In this document: positions 37,076 to 50,024 of the stretch, piece by piece
Numbering within the stretch: position 1 is the stretch's first letter
Layout: the number at the start of each line of letters is the position of its first letter
Assembly: GCA_018524725.1 (NCBI GenBank)
Contig: JAEUWP010000562.1
Span: forward strand, 372,001 to 436,000
From: Podaxis mareebaensis
Taxonomy: Eukaryota > Basidiomycota > Agaricomycetes > Agaricales > Agaricaceae
Length of the DNA stretch: 64,000 nt
Direction of reading: 5' to 3'
Notes under the pieces: generated by a model
Databases searched by the model: none
The model's input: only the letters and a program-made list of their open reading frames with translations
Told to the model about the DNA's origin: nothing
Translations under genes and position numbers: made by a program

Positions 37076-40000
37076 CTAATTCTCAACCGCAAGCAAGATA
37101 CTTGTGGCGTCTGGACTAACGCTCTTATATTGACCAATAATCAGCGCGACGAAGTCAGTCCCCAGCTCCGTTTCCTTCTCGGGGTCGTTCTGATCACGAG
37201 TGTGGCGGAGGTTACCCAGTAAAGGCTGCAAACGCTTTACGAACTCTGAGAGAATGGCGGGACTCTGAGCACAATCACCTCTTTCTAGCCCATGCAGGAA
37301 GTCGCACTGAAAGGGAGCATTAATGCTACTATTTTTCGTCTCATGGAGAGCGAACATACCCCATCCCACATGAAGACGTCTGTCCGGTCTCCTTTCCGAT
37401 CTTCAATTCGTAGCATCAGCTCGAATTTGTATCGTACATATTCGTGATCGAAGTCTTGACATTGATAACATGCCCTCTTGTCTTCGGGAATCCTATAAAG
37501 TCTAACGTGAGTAAGATCAAAGACGAGAAGGTGGTGAACCTCGCCTCTGCTTGCACATGGAACACCATGTGCGAATCCACTGGTGTGGTTGGCGTGGGTA
37601 GTAGTTGATGACTCGTGCTATCACCCTGGCCTTTAACAGCTCCTTTGCGCTGGTATTGAGTTCTTCGATGGTTGAGTTGACTCTTTTAGCGAGTTCCGAC
37701 GCTTTCTGCTCCCTTGAATCTTGGATCTTCCTTCTGTTTCCTCTCTCCTTCCATTCCTCCTTGCGCCTTTTGCAAGTTAGTCAAGTGTACAAGTTATAAC
37801 AAATACCACCCACTTAAGAAGTGCACGGAGTTCATCGTTGGGGTTCTCGGCATTGAGTCGGTGTATGAGCATCTCATTACCCCCTAACTCCCCCTGAAAC
37901 CTATTTGCAATAATGCTGTGTTTGAGGCGGAGGTTGTTGATCATCAGGAAGGAGCCAGGATGTAGGTTGCGGGCGGCTTGCGACTGTGGACCACGGAGAA
38001 CGATGCTGAGGATAAGCTGGTCAAGTCCCTGGGACCACTCCTCCTCATATCTATCAGAGGACAGGTTGGGATGTACCGTATAATCTGTTACATAGATATG
38101 GGTCTCATCGGCCTTTCTGGAGACATGAACCAACTAATTGCAGTTGCTTCAGCCAGGATATGTGACGGAGACACTGTATAATTACCTCCACTGTACAGTT
38201 GATATACTCTCCATCTCGGGCGTCCTTTATCAGTTTGTGAAGGAATGGACTTCGTTTCTTTTCATTCTGCTTCTGCCATTCCTTCTTTCGTCTATCCATG
38301 ATTAATATTAACATAGCACGCTCGAACGAATTTGGAACGTACTCAAGCAAGGCCTTTAGGTGCTCGTAATTGTCTTCGGGATCGAGTCGGATAATCTTTC
38401 TTTCCACGATCTTGCCCTCGATGTAACCATCACGACTGCGTACCATGCGAGCATTCCTGACAGAACAATATGAACCAGCCTTGAAGGATTCACCCATTTT
38501 GGCTGCTTCATCCCAAAGCTCGAATCTGACGACGAAATCGTTCAGGCCTGGTGGGCACCATTGAGCTTGACATGCAGCGACTTGAGGATTCGTCGTGTAG
38601 TCCGTCACAAATAGACTATAAACCCCATTATCGTTGCGGAATCCGTTCAGGACCTTTAAAATATCAGGATCCGTTATGAACTAAATACGCGAACGCAAAT
38701 CTGACCTCGAATGTACAGTCGAAGTATCCGTTTGGCTCCCTGTGTGGTGCAGCGTCGCAAAACAGTCGGTGTTGACGAGGCACTCGTTTAGACTGGTCGA
38801 AGACCCCATGACTCAACTGAATCACTTGGCCAGTTCCTTCCGCCACACCTTTGTTCCTCTCCTTCCACCAACCTGAAAGCCGCGCACAGTACTGTGCCTC
38901 AGCCTCGCTGATGGACTTGATGAAAGGTGAGTAATGGACACCACCATCAACCAGCTCCTGGTCCTCCGGGGCGTTACCCAATTGCGGCTGAATAGTACAC
39001 TCTTGACTGACAGAATAGACGATCCACTGCGCTCTATCGTGATAACCCACTCCAGAGATCTTCCCATCCCATTCTTGGAGCTTCCCCAAAGTGAGCACAC
39101 GACCGACAAAGTATAAAATACCAGACTTACTCGGATACCGCGCGCGACCAAGATGTCACCGACTGTGACTTGCGGAAGCCACTCCTTGAAATGCTTCTGG
39201 AAGAATGTGATGGTGAAATCTCGGGAAGAGTAGGATTCCGCATCCCCAAGTAGACTGGGATCTTGCAAATAAACGTTGTTAACCCAGCCTATGTCAATGG
39301 TCAGCTGGGTTGCTAAAGCCGGCCATGGATAAATGAAGCCTGACCGTCTTTGCACGTTTTTGGAAGCTTAAAACCCTTCACAAATCCAATTATGCCGACA
39401 ATAATACGTGGCTTCGTTGCTTCCGTTAGTTTCATATACCGATGCTGCGGCTGTGAGCGCGTGAATACGTCGTATGGCATGTAAGAGGAGGGCAGCTACT
39501 TGTAAGCGTTGCAACTGGGCTATCCACCCATCTGGGGTATCCTCTACAGTCTTCTCCACGCCGATTTGCTTGTAAAACATTAATTCAGCATGCCAATATG
39601 TGTGGTCCGAATAGATCTTACGCTCAACCTGACGACCTGAGGTCCTGCATCTGTTGGAACCTGAGCTGGGACTTGAGGTGTACTGGCAGCATTGGAGGTA
39701 CCGACATCGTGGGCCTGTGCTTGCTGTTCTGCAGCCTTCGCGGCCGCGAGTTGAGCACGCTCCCTCTTCTTCCTTTCCTTCTTCTCACGTCTACGGGATT
39801 TGGAAGAAACAGGCTGCGGCTGGCCACTCAAAGCCACCGATGGCCGAGCAATGTGAGTGGTGGACTCCGGTACGGCTGACTTGGGATTCGCACTCGGTTC
39901 ACCACCGATGTTGACATGCGCAGATGTTCGTTTCTCCTCGGGAAGGGCTACCTGCCTCTCTGTCGTGCTGGGTTCCTTACATTGGGCATCACGAGATCCT

Positions 40001-40692
40001 TCCACATCCTTCTTCGGTGCGGTAATGGGTTCTTCCTCAGCTGGGCTGACTCTGGCACCTCCACCAGACGACCTGCGTGCAACCTCCGAAAGGCGGGCAG
40101 TGATAGGTAATGCAGGAGTCGCAAACCAATCATTGAGATCCTCCACCGCCTTCTGTTGCTCTTGCACTACGTGAGCGAAGGAAGAAGAAGATAGCCATCT
40201 TCAGGATGACTGCATCTTTGCGTCGAGATTAATACACGTACGCTGCCAAGTGTTCACGAAACATGAATCCGCCTTCCGACTGCGCCGAAGGATCACGCCG
40301 TCTTTGTAAACGAGTTTGACAGGCTGTGAATCCCCAGCCCGCAAAGAAGTAACGCCGTCCAGCGAAATTTCAACCTGATCCATGATGCATATTGCTCCCA
40401 ACTTGGCCTCCATAAGTTCGACCCAGTCGCCTTCCAGATTCACAAACGTTTTGTGAGGTCTGTTTTCAGAGACGCAGCAGCGCACGTCCAGGGACAGCAT
40501 GCGTTTCTTTGGAACATCGCTATTGTGCCAGATCATTTTTACGGAGCCGGTGAAGTAGCCAACAGCGCTTGTGAAGCCGTCGACATTGCAAAAACAGTTG
40601 TTCAGGGAGCCATCCTCGAATATATCGCTCGCGATGTTTCTACGCTGTTTCTTGTTGGAAGAATCTGTTTCGTGGCTATGCCGGCGTTTCAT
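37076..40692 (-). CDS. POT1: POT1-like telomere protein, copy A
   Basis: This is a probable single-stranded telomere DNA binder. Exon 1 (ATG at 40692) encodes an extra N-terminal domain of OB-like pattern (AVGYFTGSVKMIW, KTFVNLEGDWVELMEAKLGA, ICIMDQVEISLDGVTSL). A 200-residue linker rich in Lys/Arg/Ala follows. Then comes POT1 OB1: YMKLTEATKPRIIVGIIGFV, KGFKLPKTCKD, VYLQDPSLLGDAESYSSRDF, TVGDILVARGIRV, ISGVGYHDRAQW. Two VTDYT-type OB domains follow: VTDYTTNPQVAACQAQWCPP with VVRFELWDEAAK, and YVTDYTVHPNLSSDRYEEEW. A C-terminal OB has a CxC/CxxC zinc pattern. The end is SVSPDATSILLAVEN, stop at 37076. Splitting at the same WQ|LQEQQ junction as copy B shows a shared gene structure. At roughly 1,000 residues it is longer than the yeast or human protein. 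Confidence 0.82.
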
Positions 40693-41262
40693 TGTGTTTC
40701 GAAAGTAATGGGTGATGGGTGCGCGACATGAGGTGCCATAAGTTATAACGCGACCCAAGGCGACGCGCTGGACCCTGACTGGAGTATCACGTGGCTTTCC
40801 CCTAACCAGACACAAAGCTTGATGCGTCCCAGACCAGGGACTTTGGCCTCTACATGTATGAGCGGACACTTTCGCTTGGATCGCTTTTGGAGAAATTCTG
40901 TTAACTTTTTGCCGGAATACACGTTCTCACGTTGAATCGGGGGCTGTATCAATGTTCACGACGAAGAAAGCAGCATCGGTCATCGGCTGGAATCCAATAC
41001 GGGGGGCCCAAGATGATGATCGACTCGCACCACACTTATCCAGACCTGCGGAGCACCACGGGCGATCGCGCTGGTTTATAGGCACGAAATCGTTGAAATG
41101 GACAGACCCCCAGAGGAGAGGGAACTGTGAGACACGCAGAACTTAGGAATGAACTGTACCGTTTCATATTGGAGATTACGCTAGCACAAGCGGACGTAGG
41201 TACCAGACAGGGTGCTCGAAGAACAATTCGGCAGCTCTTTTAGGATACAGTACATACTTACA
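40693..41262. other. Spacer between the two POT1-like genes
   Basis: About 570 bp between the stop of copy B and the start of copy A. No supported exon is present; it should hold the promoter of copy A and the 3' UTR of copy B. Confidence 0.5.
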
Positions 41263-44200
41263 TTACTTTTCGACCGCAAGCAAAATACAAGGGGTTCCAG
41301 GACTAACACTCTGATACCGACCAATGATGAGCCTGACGAAGTCATTCGCCAGCTCCCTTTCCTTCTCAGGACCGAATTGAAGCTGATTACCGCAGGTATT
41401 ACCCAGTAAAGGTTGAAGTCGCCTTATGTATTCGGAAAGAACGGTGGAGCTTCGAACACTAGCATCTCTTGCTAAACCATGCAGCAAATCGCACTGAAGA
41501 CAAATACCATTAGTATCACCTTCAGATTGCAAAGAACAAATGTACATACCTCGTCTCGGACGAGGACATACATTCGATCTCCCTTCCGATCCTCAATTCG
41601 CAGCATCAGCTCAAATTGGTATCGTATATGTGCGTGACTAAAGTCTTGGCATTGGTAACATGCCCTCTTTTCTTCGGGAATCCTACGAAGTTCCATATGA
41701 GTGGGACTGAAGACAAAGATGTGGTGAGCCCCGCCTCTGCTTGCACTTGGAACACCATGCGCGGATCCACTGGGCCGGTGAGCGTGGATGGTAGTCGATG
41801 ACTCGTGCTATCACCCTAGCCTTTAAAGGTTTATTCGCACCAGCATTAAGTTCTTCAATGGTGGAGTTGATTGCTGTAGTGAATTCCGACGTGTTTAGCT
41901 CCTTCAGTTCTCGGATTGTTCTCCCGTTTTCTCTCCCCTTCTCCCATTCTGTTTTGCGCCTTCGGCGTGTTAGTCCAAGAGGGTAGTTAGAGTAATGTCC
42001 CACTCACTCAAGGAGCGCTCGAAGGTCATTATTTGGGTTCTTGGGATTGAGCTGACACATAAGTAGGTCTTGTCCTCCTAGCTCCCCCTGAAACCTATGT
42101 GTGATGTTGCTATCCCTCAGGCGAAGACTCTTGATGGTCAAGTAGGTCCCCACACGCAGACTGTCCGCATATTGGACCTGGGCATCGCGAAGGAGAATAC
42201 TGATGATGCGTCCTTCCAGGCCCTGAGACCACTCTCTTCCGTACCGGTAAGACAACAACTTAGGATGCGCAGTATAGTCCGTCACATGGAGAAAAACACC
42301 ATTAGGGCCGCTCTTGGTGGTGTGGAGCAACTGAGAGCGGTTCCCGTCAAATGCATCCAAGATCGACTAGGCCAAGCTTACCTCCACAGTACAAGTGATA
42401 TATTGCCCATCCTGTGAATCCTTGAATAATTTATGTGCAGAGGCGTCACGTCTCCTTTCGATCTGCTTCTCCCATTCTTTCTTTCGTCTGTGTTAAGGAT
42501 CAAGGTCAGAATCAAGTTTGCAAGAAGATAAAATCCATAACATACTCAAGTAGCGCATTCAATGGCGGATAGTCGACTTCGGGGTCAACTTGACGAAACT
42601 TTGTTTCTACCAGCTTTCCTTCTGCATAGCCGCTTCTACTGCGCACCATCCGGGCATTTCTGACCGACCAATATGTACCAACCTTAAATAACTGAGCCGC
42701 TTTAGCCGCACCATCCCAGAGCTCGAACCTGACGACGTAGTCATTCAAGCCGGGAGGACACCATTGAGCATGGCATGGAGCAACTCCAGGGTTTATCGTG
42801 TAGTCCGTCACATAGAGACTATGGGCGCCATAGTCATTTTGAAACCCACTCAAAACCTTTGGAACCGTCAGAGCACAGACCGAGAGTAGGTATATGCCCA
42901 GAAACCTGACCTCAAAAGTGCAGTCGAAATATCCACTTGGTTCCACATGCGGTCCAGCATCACAGAGCAACAGGCGCTTACGATATGTTCGTTGACCAGA
43001 ACTAAAGATGTCGTCGCCTAGTTGATACACCTGGCCTGTTGATTCTGCTGCGCCTCCGATCTTTTCCTTCCACCACTCAGAGAGCCGCTGGCAGTAGCGT
43101 TCCTCCATCTCGGTCACCCGCAGGAAAGGCGTGAAACGGACGCCACCATCGACTAGCTCCTGATCCTTTGGGGCACTACCCGTTTCGGGTTGGACGATAC
43201 ACCTTTGGTCGGTCGAGTAGGTAGCCCATTGCGCTCTGTCGTGGTACCCGACACCAGAAATCGTACCTGCGCGGCTTTGCAACTTCGTCGGGTTTTATTA
43301 AACTGATGGCGATGCTCTGAGCATAGCAGACTCACTCGAACATGGCGGAGGATCAAGATGTCACCAGGTTTCACTTGCGGGAGCCACTCCATAAAACGTT
43401 TCTGGAAGAATACGACACTAAAATCCTGCCAAGAATACGATTCCGCTTCCTGGCATAAACTGGGATCTTGTAGATAAACAGTGGCAGTCCATTCTACGCA
43501 GTCACTGAGTTGTTGTTTTAAAACCCAAAGCCAAGAACTAACCGCCTGTTGTTGTCTTTGACGGGCCTCTAAAGTTCTTAACAATTCCAATAACGTTGAC
43601 GTATGACCGCACTTGTGTTGCTTCCTTCAATGCTACATACTGATACCGTGGCTGTATGATTATAAGCTCGCGCATAACAAGGGTCTCAAAGAAGATGTGA
43701 GCACCTGTGAATTTCGCAATTGTGTCATCCATCCTTCAGGGGTGTCTTCAGCGATATTTCCCATACCAATTTGCTTTTGAGGTTGAGACTGGGCAGATAT
43801 ACAGGCATCAAGCGGACACTCACACTTAACTTCACGACCTGAGGTCCTTTATTAGTCGAAGCTGAGGCGAGGGCAGGAACCGAAGGTTGAGACGCAGCTA
43901 TAGCCCCTGGGAAGCCTACCACGGGTTGTGGCATGGTCGGTTGATCCACATGGGTTAGCAGGTGTCCTGCTGCCTTTGCTGCCGCTTCTTCCCTTCCTTC
44001 TTCTGGGCTCTGCGAGACTTTGGGGGTGGCGGAGCGCGTGGCATTTCTTCCACCGCGTGTGCTCGAGTAACAGGGGCCTCGACTGGCTGTGCGGTAGTCG
44101 GTTTCGATGTCGTAGTAGAAGTTTGTTGTCCAACAACATCCACCCGTTCTGGATCTGACCTCGAGAGCATCGTAGCACGCTTCATCGTGCTTGGCGTCTT

Positions 44201-44907
44201 GTTGCACCCGGGGAATTGTGCTTGGAATGTGACTCTCCCAGTTTGCTCCGACGGCGTCGTTGTCGTGTCCCTTTCTTTGGTTGGCGCGATACCCGAACCT
44301 CCGCCAGAGGCCCTACCAGCAGCCACCGAAAGATGGCCAGAGGCGGGGGACACGGGAGTAGCAAACCAATCATTGAAGTCATCCTGAACTCTCTGTTCCT
44401 CTTGCACTACGCATGCAAATCTTCAGCATATATGCACCTTCAAATTGCAATATTATGCTTACGCTGCCAGGTGTTCACAAAGCACAAGTCTGCTTTCCGG
44501 CTTCGTCGAAAAATTACGCCTTCTTTGTAAATTAATTTTGCGGTTGACTTTGAATCCTTGGGCTTGAGGAATGTAATACCATCTAAGGAGAGTTGAATTT
44601 GGTCCATGATGCATATCGGTCCCCATTTAGCTTCCATGGCTTTTATCCAATCTCCTTCGAGGGTCACATAGATCTTGTGTGATTGTTTGTCGGTAATGCA
44701 GCACCGCGCAACCAAGTTAAACATAAACTTGTTGGGAATGTGCGACCATAGCATATCAATTGAGCCGGTGAAGTACCCAATAGCACTGGTGAGGCTGTCG
44801 ACATTGCAGAAGCAATTGTTCAGGGAATCATCATCGAACACGTCGCTCGCAAGATTTTTGCGCTGTTTCTTGACAGGATTGTCTTCGTCGCAATTCGGCC
44901 GTTTCAT
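41263..44907 (-). CDS. POT1: POT1-like telomere protein, copy B
   Basis: This is the tandem paralogue of copy A, same strand and same exon order. Exon 1 (MKRPNCDEDNPVKKQRKN, ATG at 44907) contains the N-terminal domain (AIGYFTGSIDMLW, KIYVTLEGDWIKAMEAKWGP, ICIMDQIQLSLDGITFLK). After the linker, OB1 reads QYVALKEATQVRSYVNVIGI, VKNFRGPSK, ATVYLQDPSLCQEAESYSWQ, KPGDILILRHVRV, ISGVGYHDRAQW. The two VTDYT domains are VTDYTINPGVAPCHAQWCPP with VVRFELWDGAAK, and HVTDYTAHPKLLSYRYGREW. The C-terminal OB has WCSKCKQR and ACYQCQDF as the likely zinc cysteines. It ends SVSPGTPCILLAVEK, stop at 41263. By eye exon 1 matches copy A at about 60 percent of residues, while linkers differ strongly. The start codon is only 151 bp from the stop of the peroxidase gene upstream. 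Confidence 0.82.
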
Positions 44908-45058
44908 TTTGTTTCAAGGGAAAGATGCTGACGAGTAGCGATCAAGTCCTGGAACGCGACGCGTTGAGTATTAATATTTAACCTGATAAATGACATCACG
45001 TGTCTCTCCTTCAACGCGCAATGTGCATGGTTTGATTCTAACCTGGTTATGGCATATA

Positions 45059-47210
45059 CTAGAACAAAATAATAGGTCCTAAGAAAAGATGCACGAAAGT
45101 ACACGATACTAAAATGACAAAAGCGCGTGTATTCAACGAAATAGACGTAGATTGAGAAATTCCGGGAAGACGATTTACAGTCGCCGTGATATTAGAGCTT
45201 GTCGGAGGAGTATACGGGGCGCCAGTACCCAAGAAATATGTCTGCTGAAAATCAACAGAGTAGGTAACATCACCGACGACAGCGTGTAAGTCAACAGTAA
45301 GCTGCAGTCCAACAGACTTGAAGGAAGTGGTATAGAAATCGTAGCCGCGAATAGTTGGGAGTGTTGAATTTGGCACAAGCTCCTGGGTTAAATTCAGGAG
45401 AGGTCCGTGATTTGGGATGGCGCTGTCGAAGGCGTTCACATAAACTCGGGATGGGGAAACGTCGTTACGAACCTAGGTACACAAAATCAGTCGGAGCGAC
45501 TCTACATCTGGGAAAGTAGTTGACTCACTGCAGCAACGATGTGATAAACTTTGGTCGTCACGTCATTCCCCGCGAAATCCAGTGCACTAAGCATCGGGAC
45601 ATACAAAATTCGATCCTGATCCAGCCGATATCCTGCCCCATCGTTATCAATGGTTGTCGGTGCTGACCCATCATGGTCGTCCTTCTCAAACCAGAAAAGC
45701 GAGATAGATTTTGAGGGATCGATCCTGACAACGAATTGATAGTTGAGAAAGTAATAGCCGAGCCGCTCCGTAATTGGAGAGATGCTGGGATCATCCTGAC
45801 TGCGTGTAGCTGAGACGGCGACGTTTGTATGCTCAGAGCAATCTTTGCTCTCCCCGTGACGATCGCACCAGAACATTCGTACTATTCTGTTCTTACTTGA
45901 GGTTGTATTCACAGGTTGTGTAAGCTAAGTGAGTGTGGGATAAGCAGATGATAAAGAAAGAAAGTAAGGATGACATACCCTAAGTGACGCTCTGAAGATG
46001 TGTTCTCCATGTTCGAGTGTCAACTGCACATTAAACACTTTCGCATGTAAAAGAGTAATTGGCTCGGTCAAGGTCACACTTGAAGGAACCATATTGAGCA
46101 TTTTTTCTAGGACAGTCTGACATGAATCTGAAAATGCACCCGGCGAAGCCAAACTGGAGCAGAACGCAGTCAATACGAATCCATGCACGAAAGTTTATAC
46201 GGATCCCACCTCTTCATCGTCACATTATTGTCACTGGAAAAAATCCGCAGGTCGGAGGTGATGGTCCCGTTCTTATGTACGACAAGCGGGTTCTTTGTGC
46301 TCCCATCCAGATAGTGTTGCACTCTAGATAAAATAAGCCTGGTTTCACCTACGGGGTGTAAGTGATAAATCTGATACCCACACCTGATCATCGAAGATAT
46401 CTGAGCTATCGAAATTCGAGAAGGTAGGCCTCTCCGGATCTCCTTCCTGAGGGACAATGCCTGGGAAATCAGAGCTCCTGACACCTCCTAACGTATGTCC
46501 ACAAGCAACCAGAGTAATCATCTCCGTAGACGAGAAGCCTTGTCGACGAAAGATCTCGGTATGAGTCTGCAGATCCTGGTGAGGCTCCGGCACTCCAAAG
46601 GGTCCTGCACTGAGCGCATCAGTGCGTCCACCACGAAAGGGAATTAAAGGACCTCCACAGGAAGCAACGGCGAAGGTTGCTGCAATAGCAATTACATCAG
46701 AACCTGTCAGTCAAAGACCGAACAGATGTATCAACACACGTGGATTAAATGACATAGGGATGGAACGCACGAGAGACATATTTGTTAGAGAACGACTCGA
46801 GATCAGCCAAACTGATATTCATCCCATGTCCAATGTTCTGACCACAGAAATTCATAAACCAAATTTTTCTCGAACCAGTCATACTCACTCACCTCCTCTC
46901 TGTCCAGTTCAAAGGCAATCGATGCATCCAGCCCCCCAGTCCCAGTTGCGGCATTATGCGTCGCAGAATCGTGGTACGCAAGCCTCAACCACTCCGCCCC
47001 GATCGACGCGCCAGTATCCGACCTCGTCTTGCATGGATGTTGTAATGAAGCCATGTTCGAACCATCATATCTCCTCCCTTCATACAGAAACGTCTCCAAA
47101 GCATCGTATTGCGGTGAAGGCCACCGGTAACCTGCAGAACATAGTGTCCGCCATGAGATTGCTAAGAATAGGTTGGCGCAGGTGAGCCAATCGACGCGTC
47201 GCTGCGGCAT
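45059..47210 (-). CDS. Secreted haem peroxidase with C-terminal membrane anchor
   Basis: This is a fungal member of the plant-type haem peroxidase superfamily. MPQRRVDWLTCANLFLAISW gives a likely signal peptide. The distal haem side is EWLRLAYHDSATHNAATGTG with R and H in RLAYHD, and GGLDASIAFELDREE. The middle exons read NIGHGMNISLADLESFSNKY, SDVIAIAATFAVASCGGPLI, PFRGGRTDALSAGPFGVPEP. The proximal His is in EMITLVACGHTLGGVRSSDF. A second half of about 300 residues without known motif follows (LLHAKVFNVQLTLEHGEHIF, NRIVRMFWCDRHGESKDCSE). The end is a hydrophobic tail (FVILVSCTFVHLFLGPIILF) after a Ser/Thr-rich stretch, suggesting a GPI or membrane anchor at the cell surface. The substrate is unknown; class II ligninolytic residues are not evident. 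Confidence 0.8.
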
Positions 47211-48309
47211 GAGATGGAATAAGAGCTTAAAGCAAGACCGGGGATCGAAAAACAAAAAGTAAAGAGCGACAAGGGTCTGACCGCTAGGCGTATTGAGAGT
47301 TCCGGAGTGTTCGCCGGGACTGCTGAAGCTAGGGACTACTAAGGAGAATGTCCGTTTTCCTTGGCATTTGTTATTCCTTTTCAAGAGACGTCACACAGGC
47401 TCGTATTAACTAGTGAAATGATGGCAGGTGATGACCGCATCAAACACCTGGCCAACCTAACACATGTACGGCTCCTATATCGACCTCCTCCTGGCACCTG
47501 CCTCTTGTTTCTCCATTTTGAATCCCGCGGTTGCATCCTCAATATTTTATTACCAACGCTATCGTTATTACGTACTACATTTCATGAATCATCAAGCCAT
47601 GATAGACTTCGGTGTGAGGTCATATTTCTTAGTGTACTCCAGGTCGTAACTGTAAAGGCTATGTTTCCGAGGATGGACCGACGCTGGACGTGCTCAGGTA
47701 TCCCGAGAAGTTGTCGTTGAATTCCATCATCGACGAATAACTTTTACGAGCAAAGACAGATTGAAAAGATAAATTGATATAGCTGTTCCATAGTCGACCG
47801 GCGACCTTCATGCAGACTAGAGAAGAGTGGGGCTAGTAACCTCCCAAGGTATTTTGCCAGTGGCTTTCAACTAATGCCTTGTGGCAGGAATGAGATAAGG
47901 GGTAGATGGGTTGCCAGAGGTCTATCAATGAAACGCTGTTGGGTAGTGTAGTTTTGGTGGCGAGATTGGGTAGTTGGCGCATTCCGATTGTGGCAGCGAT
48001 ACAGTACCAGATCTCTGAATCAAAAACGCCACAACCCAAAAAATTCAAAAGCTCGAGACTAGGGTCAACCTTTTCGCGGAGGGCAGGTCCGACCAGCTCC
48101 CGTGGATGGTATGAACAAAAGCTCCTTCCGGCAGGGAAGCTGGCTTCAATCCGGGTTCAAAATTGATGGATCGGTGCCTCGTTATTGCAATCTGGAACTT
48201 TGATAACCTGGGTCGAATGCAAACGCAGGGTTAGATTAGAATGTGTATAACATTGTTATAAAATGCCCTGTAATCAGGAAATAAGTGGATATGCGGTGGT
48301 ATCATTGTA
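47211..48309. other. Intergenic region upstream of the peroxidase gene
   Basis: About 1.1 kb between the peroxidase start and the stop of the E1 beta gene. Open frames are short and motif-free. It presumably contains the peroxidase promoter. Confidence 0.5.
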
Positions 48310-50024
48310 TCAGTATGCCAATGTCTCCATAAGCGCGTCGAGGATGCGAATAGAGTCTGGCATGTGGAATTTCTCGTATTGGAGAGCATTAGGAAGGCTA
48401 TCGCCGTGTTATCAGCAAACAACAATTACAGGGCGAAAGGAATGAAACGCACTCCCAACCAGTAACTCGTTTCACCGGCGCATTAAGCTTGAGGAAACAC
48501 CTCTTTTGCACCTCTGCACTAATCTCAGCACCAACACCAGCCGTCATTCCTGCCTCATGCACAATAACCAACCGTCCTGTCCTCCTAACACTCTCGACGA
48601 CTGTCTCGACATCCCATGGCAAAATTGACCTCAAATCTATAAGTTCTATCTTAGCCGATCTCAGGGATGCTGGGACAAGTTTCTCAAGTGCTGGAGGTGG
48701 GTTCTGGAGGATGTGAATGGCGTTTTCAGAGTTGTAGACGGGGGTACCCCAAGTGAGTAAGGTGAGGTCGGAGCCTGGTATAAGGATTTCGGCTTTGCCG
48801 AGTGGGAGTTGAAAGTCGTCTACGGGTACTTGTTCCACTATGCAGGGCGCATGAGCATGAGAATGAAGGGAATGTGTTGGGGCGTGTCGGGCGTACCTGC
48901 TGAACGGTAGAGGATTTTGGGTTCCATAAAGATGACAGGGTTTGGGTCTCGGATAGAGCCCAAGAGAAGTCCCTTTGCTTGGAGCGGGGATCGAGGGATG
49001 ACGACCTGCGATAGGTGTTAGGATGTGAGGATTCCGTGCTCTACGGAGGTGTACCTTTAGACCTGATGCACCCATAAAGAACCCTTCAGGGGATTGTGAA
49101 TGATATAAACCACCATGACCCTAGATCAGAGACATTCGGATTACTATTTCACAGTGGTCCAGCTTCACGATACGTACGACAGCCATAGTTGGTGTTCGAA
49201 TTGTCAACCCTCCGACGTTGAAAGAGCCGCCGGACCTGTACCGGATCTTGGCCGCTTCATTTACGATCTGACCGACCCGTTCTGAGTGATAAGTTCAGAA
49301 GTCAAGCTCCAGATACACGTACCTGGTCAAAGGCAGGGAAGATGTAATCTGCAAATTGGATTTCCGCAATGGCAGTGTGGCCCATCATAGCTAAACCAAT
49401 GCCGAACCCAGCAATACCCTGCTCCGTTAGAGGCGTATTGAAAACGCGTTCACGACCTGGTTTGTTGAGGATTCATAGAATAACGCTCGTGCCGAGGGAA
49501 CATACCAAATTCTTCCGCAAGACCCTAGATCGAAGGTGAGTAGATGAAATAGGAATCGGACAAATTTTAGGCGGACCATAGTACACCTGAAGACACCACC
49601 AAAAGCAACATCTTCCCCGAACACGACGGCATTGTCGTCCTTTCCCAATGCGATACTAGAAAAAAATTTAGCATCAGCAATACAAGAGGAAGGGAGATGG
49701 GACTTACCTCATCGCGTCCCGGACGGCCTGGTAAGTATTCATCTTACGAGTTTCGCGACCGCCGACGATACCGCTTGCGCCCTCGTCAATCCAGTTGATT
49801 CCCGGAGTCCTTAGAGCCGAGTCTCTGGTACTCCTGAGGAGTTTGGAGTCTGCAATCAACGGTGCATGGCCTCCGGCAGGGGGCGGCTCGACCTTGGTCG
49901 AGTTCCGGCGAGACTGGATCTAGGGTGAGTGGTATGGTCGATGGAGGGAAGGGTCTGGACGTACCAAGACGGTAGGGAGTCTTCTGAGAGACAGACTACG
50001 AAGGGAGTTTGTGGTGGTAAGCAT
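48310..50024 (-). CDS. BCKDHB: Branched-chain 2-oxoacid dehydrogenase E1 beta subunit
   Basis: This is the mitochondrial thiamine-diphosphate-dependent E1 beta subunit that decarboxylates the keto acids of Leu, Ile and Val. The N-terminus ([20 protein letters not shown]) is Arg/Ser-rich without acidic residues, a mitochondrial presequence. The body reads [20 protein letters not shown] and VFRCT, then [40 protein letters not shown], and after introns [83 protein letters not shown] and [16 protein letters not shown] final exon gives [29 protein letters not shown] and TGA at 48310-48312. VFRCT and the E1 beta spacing favour the branched-chain over the pyruvate enzyme. It is divergent from the CreC-like gene. 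Confidence 0.9.

Noticed and set aside
37076..44907. RPA1-like replication protein as the identity of the tandem genes
   Set aside because: The YLQDPSL/GISGVGYH OB1 and the repeated VTDYT domains fit POT1; RPA1 signature segments in the DBD-A/B region are not seen.
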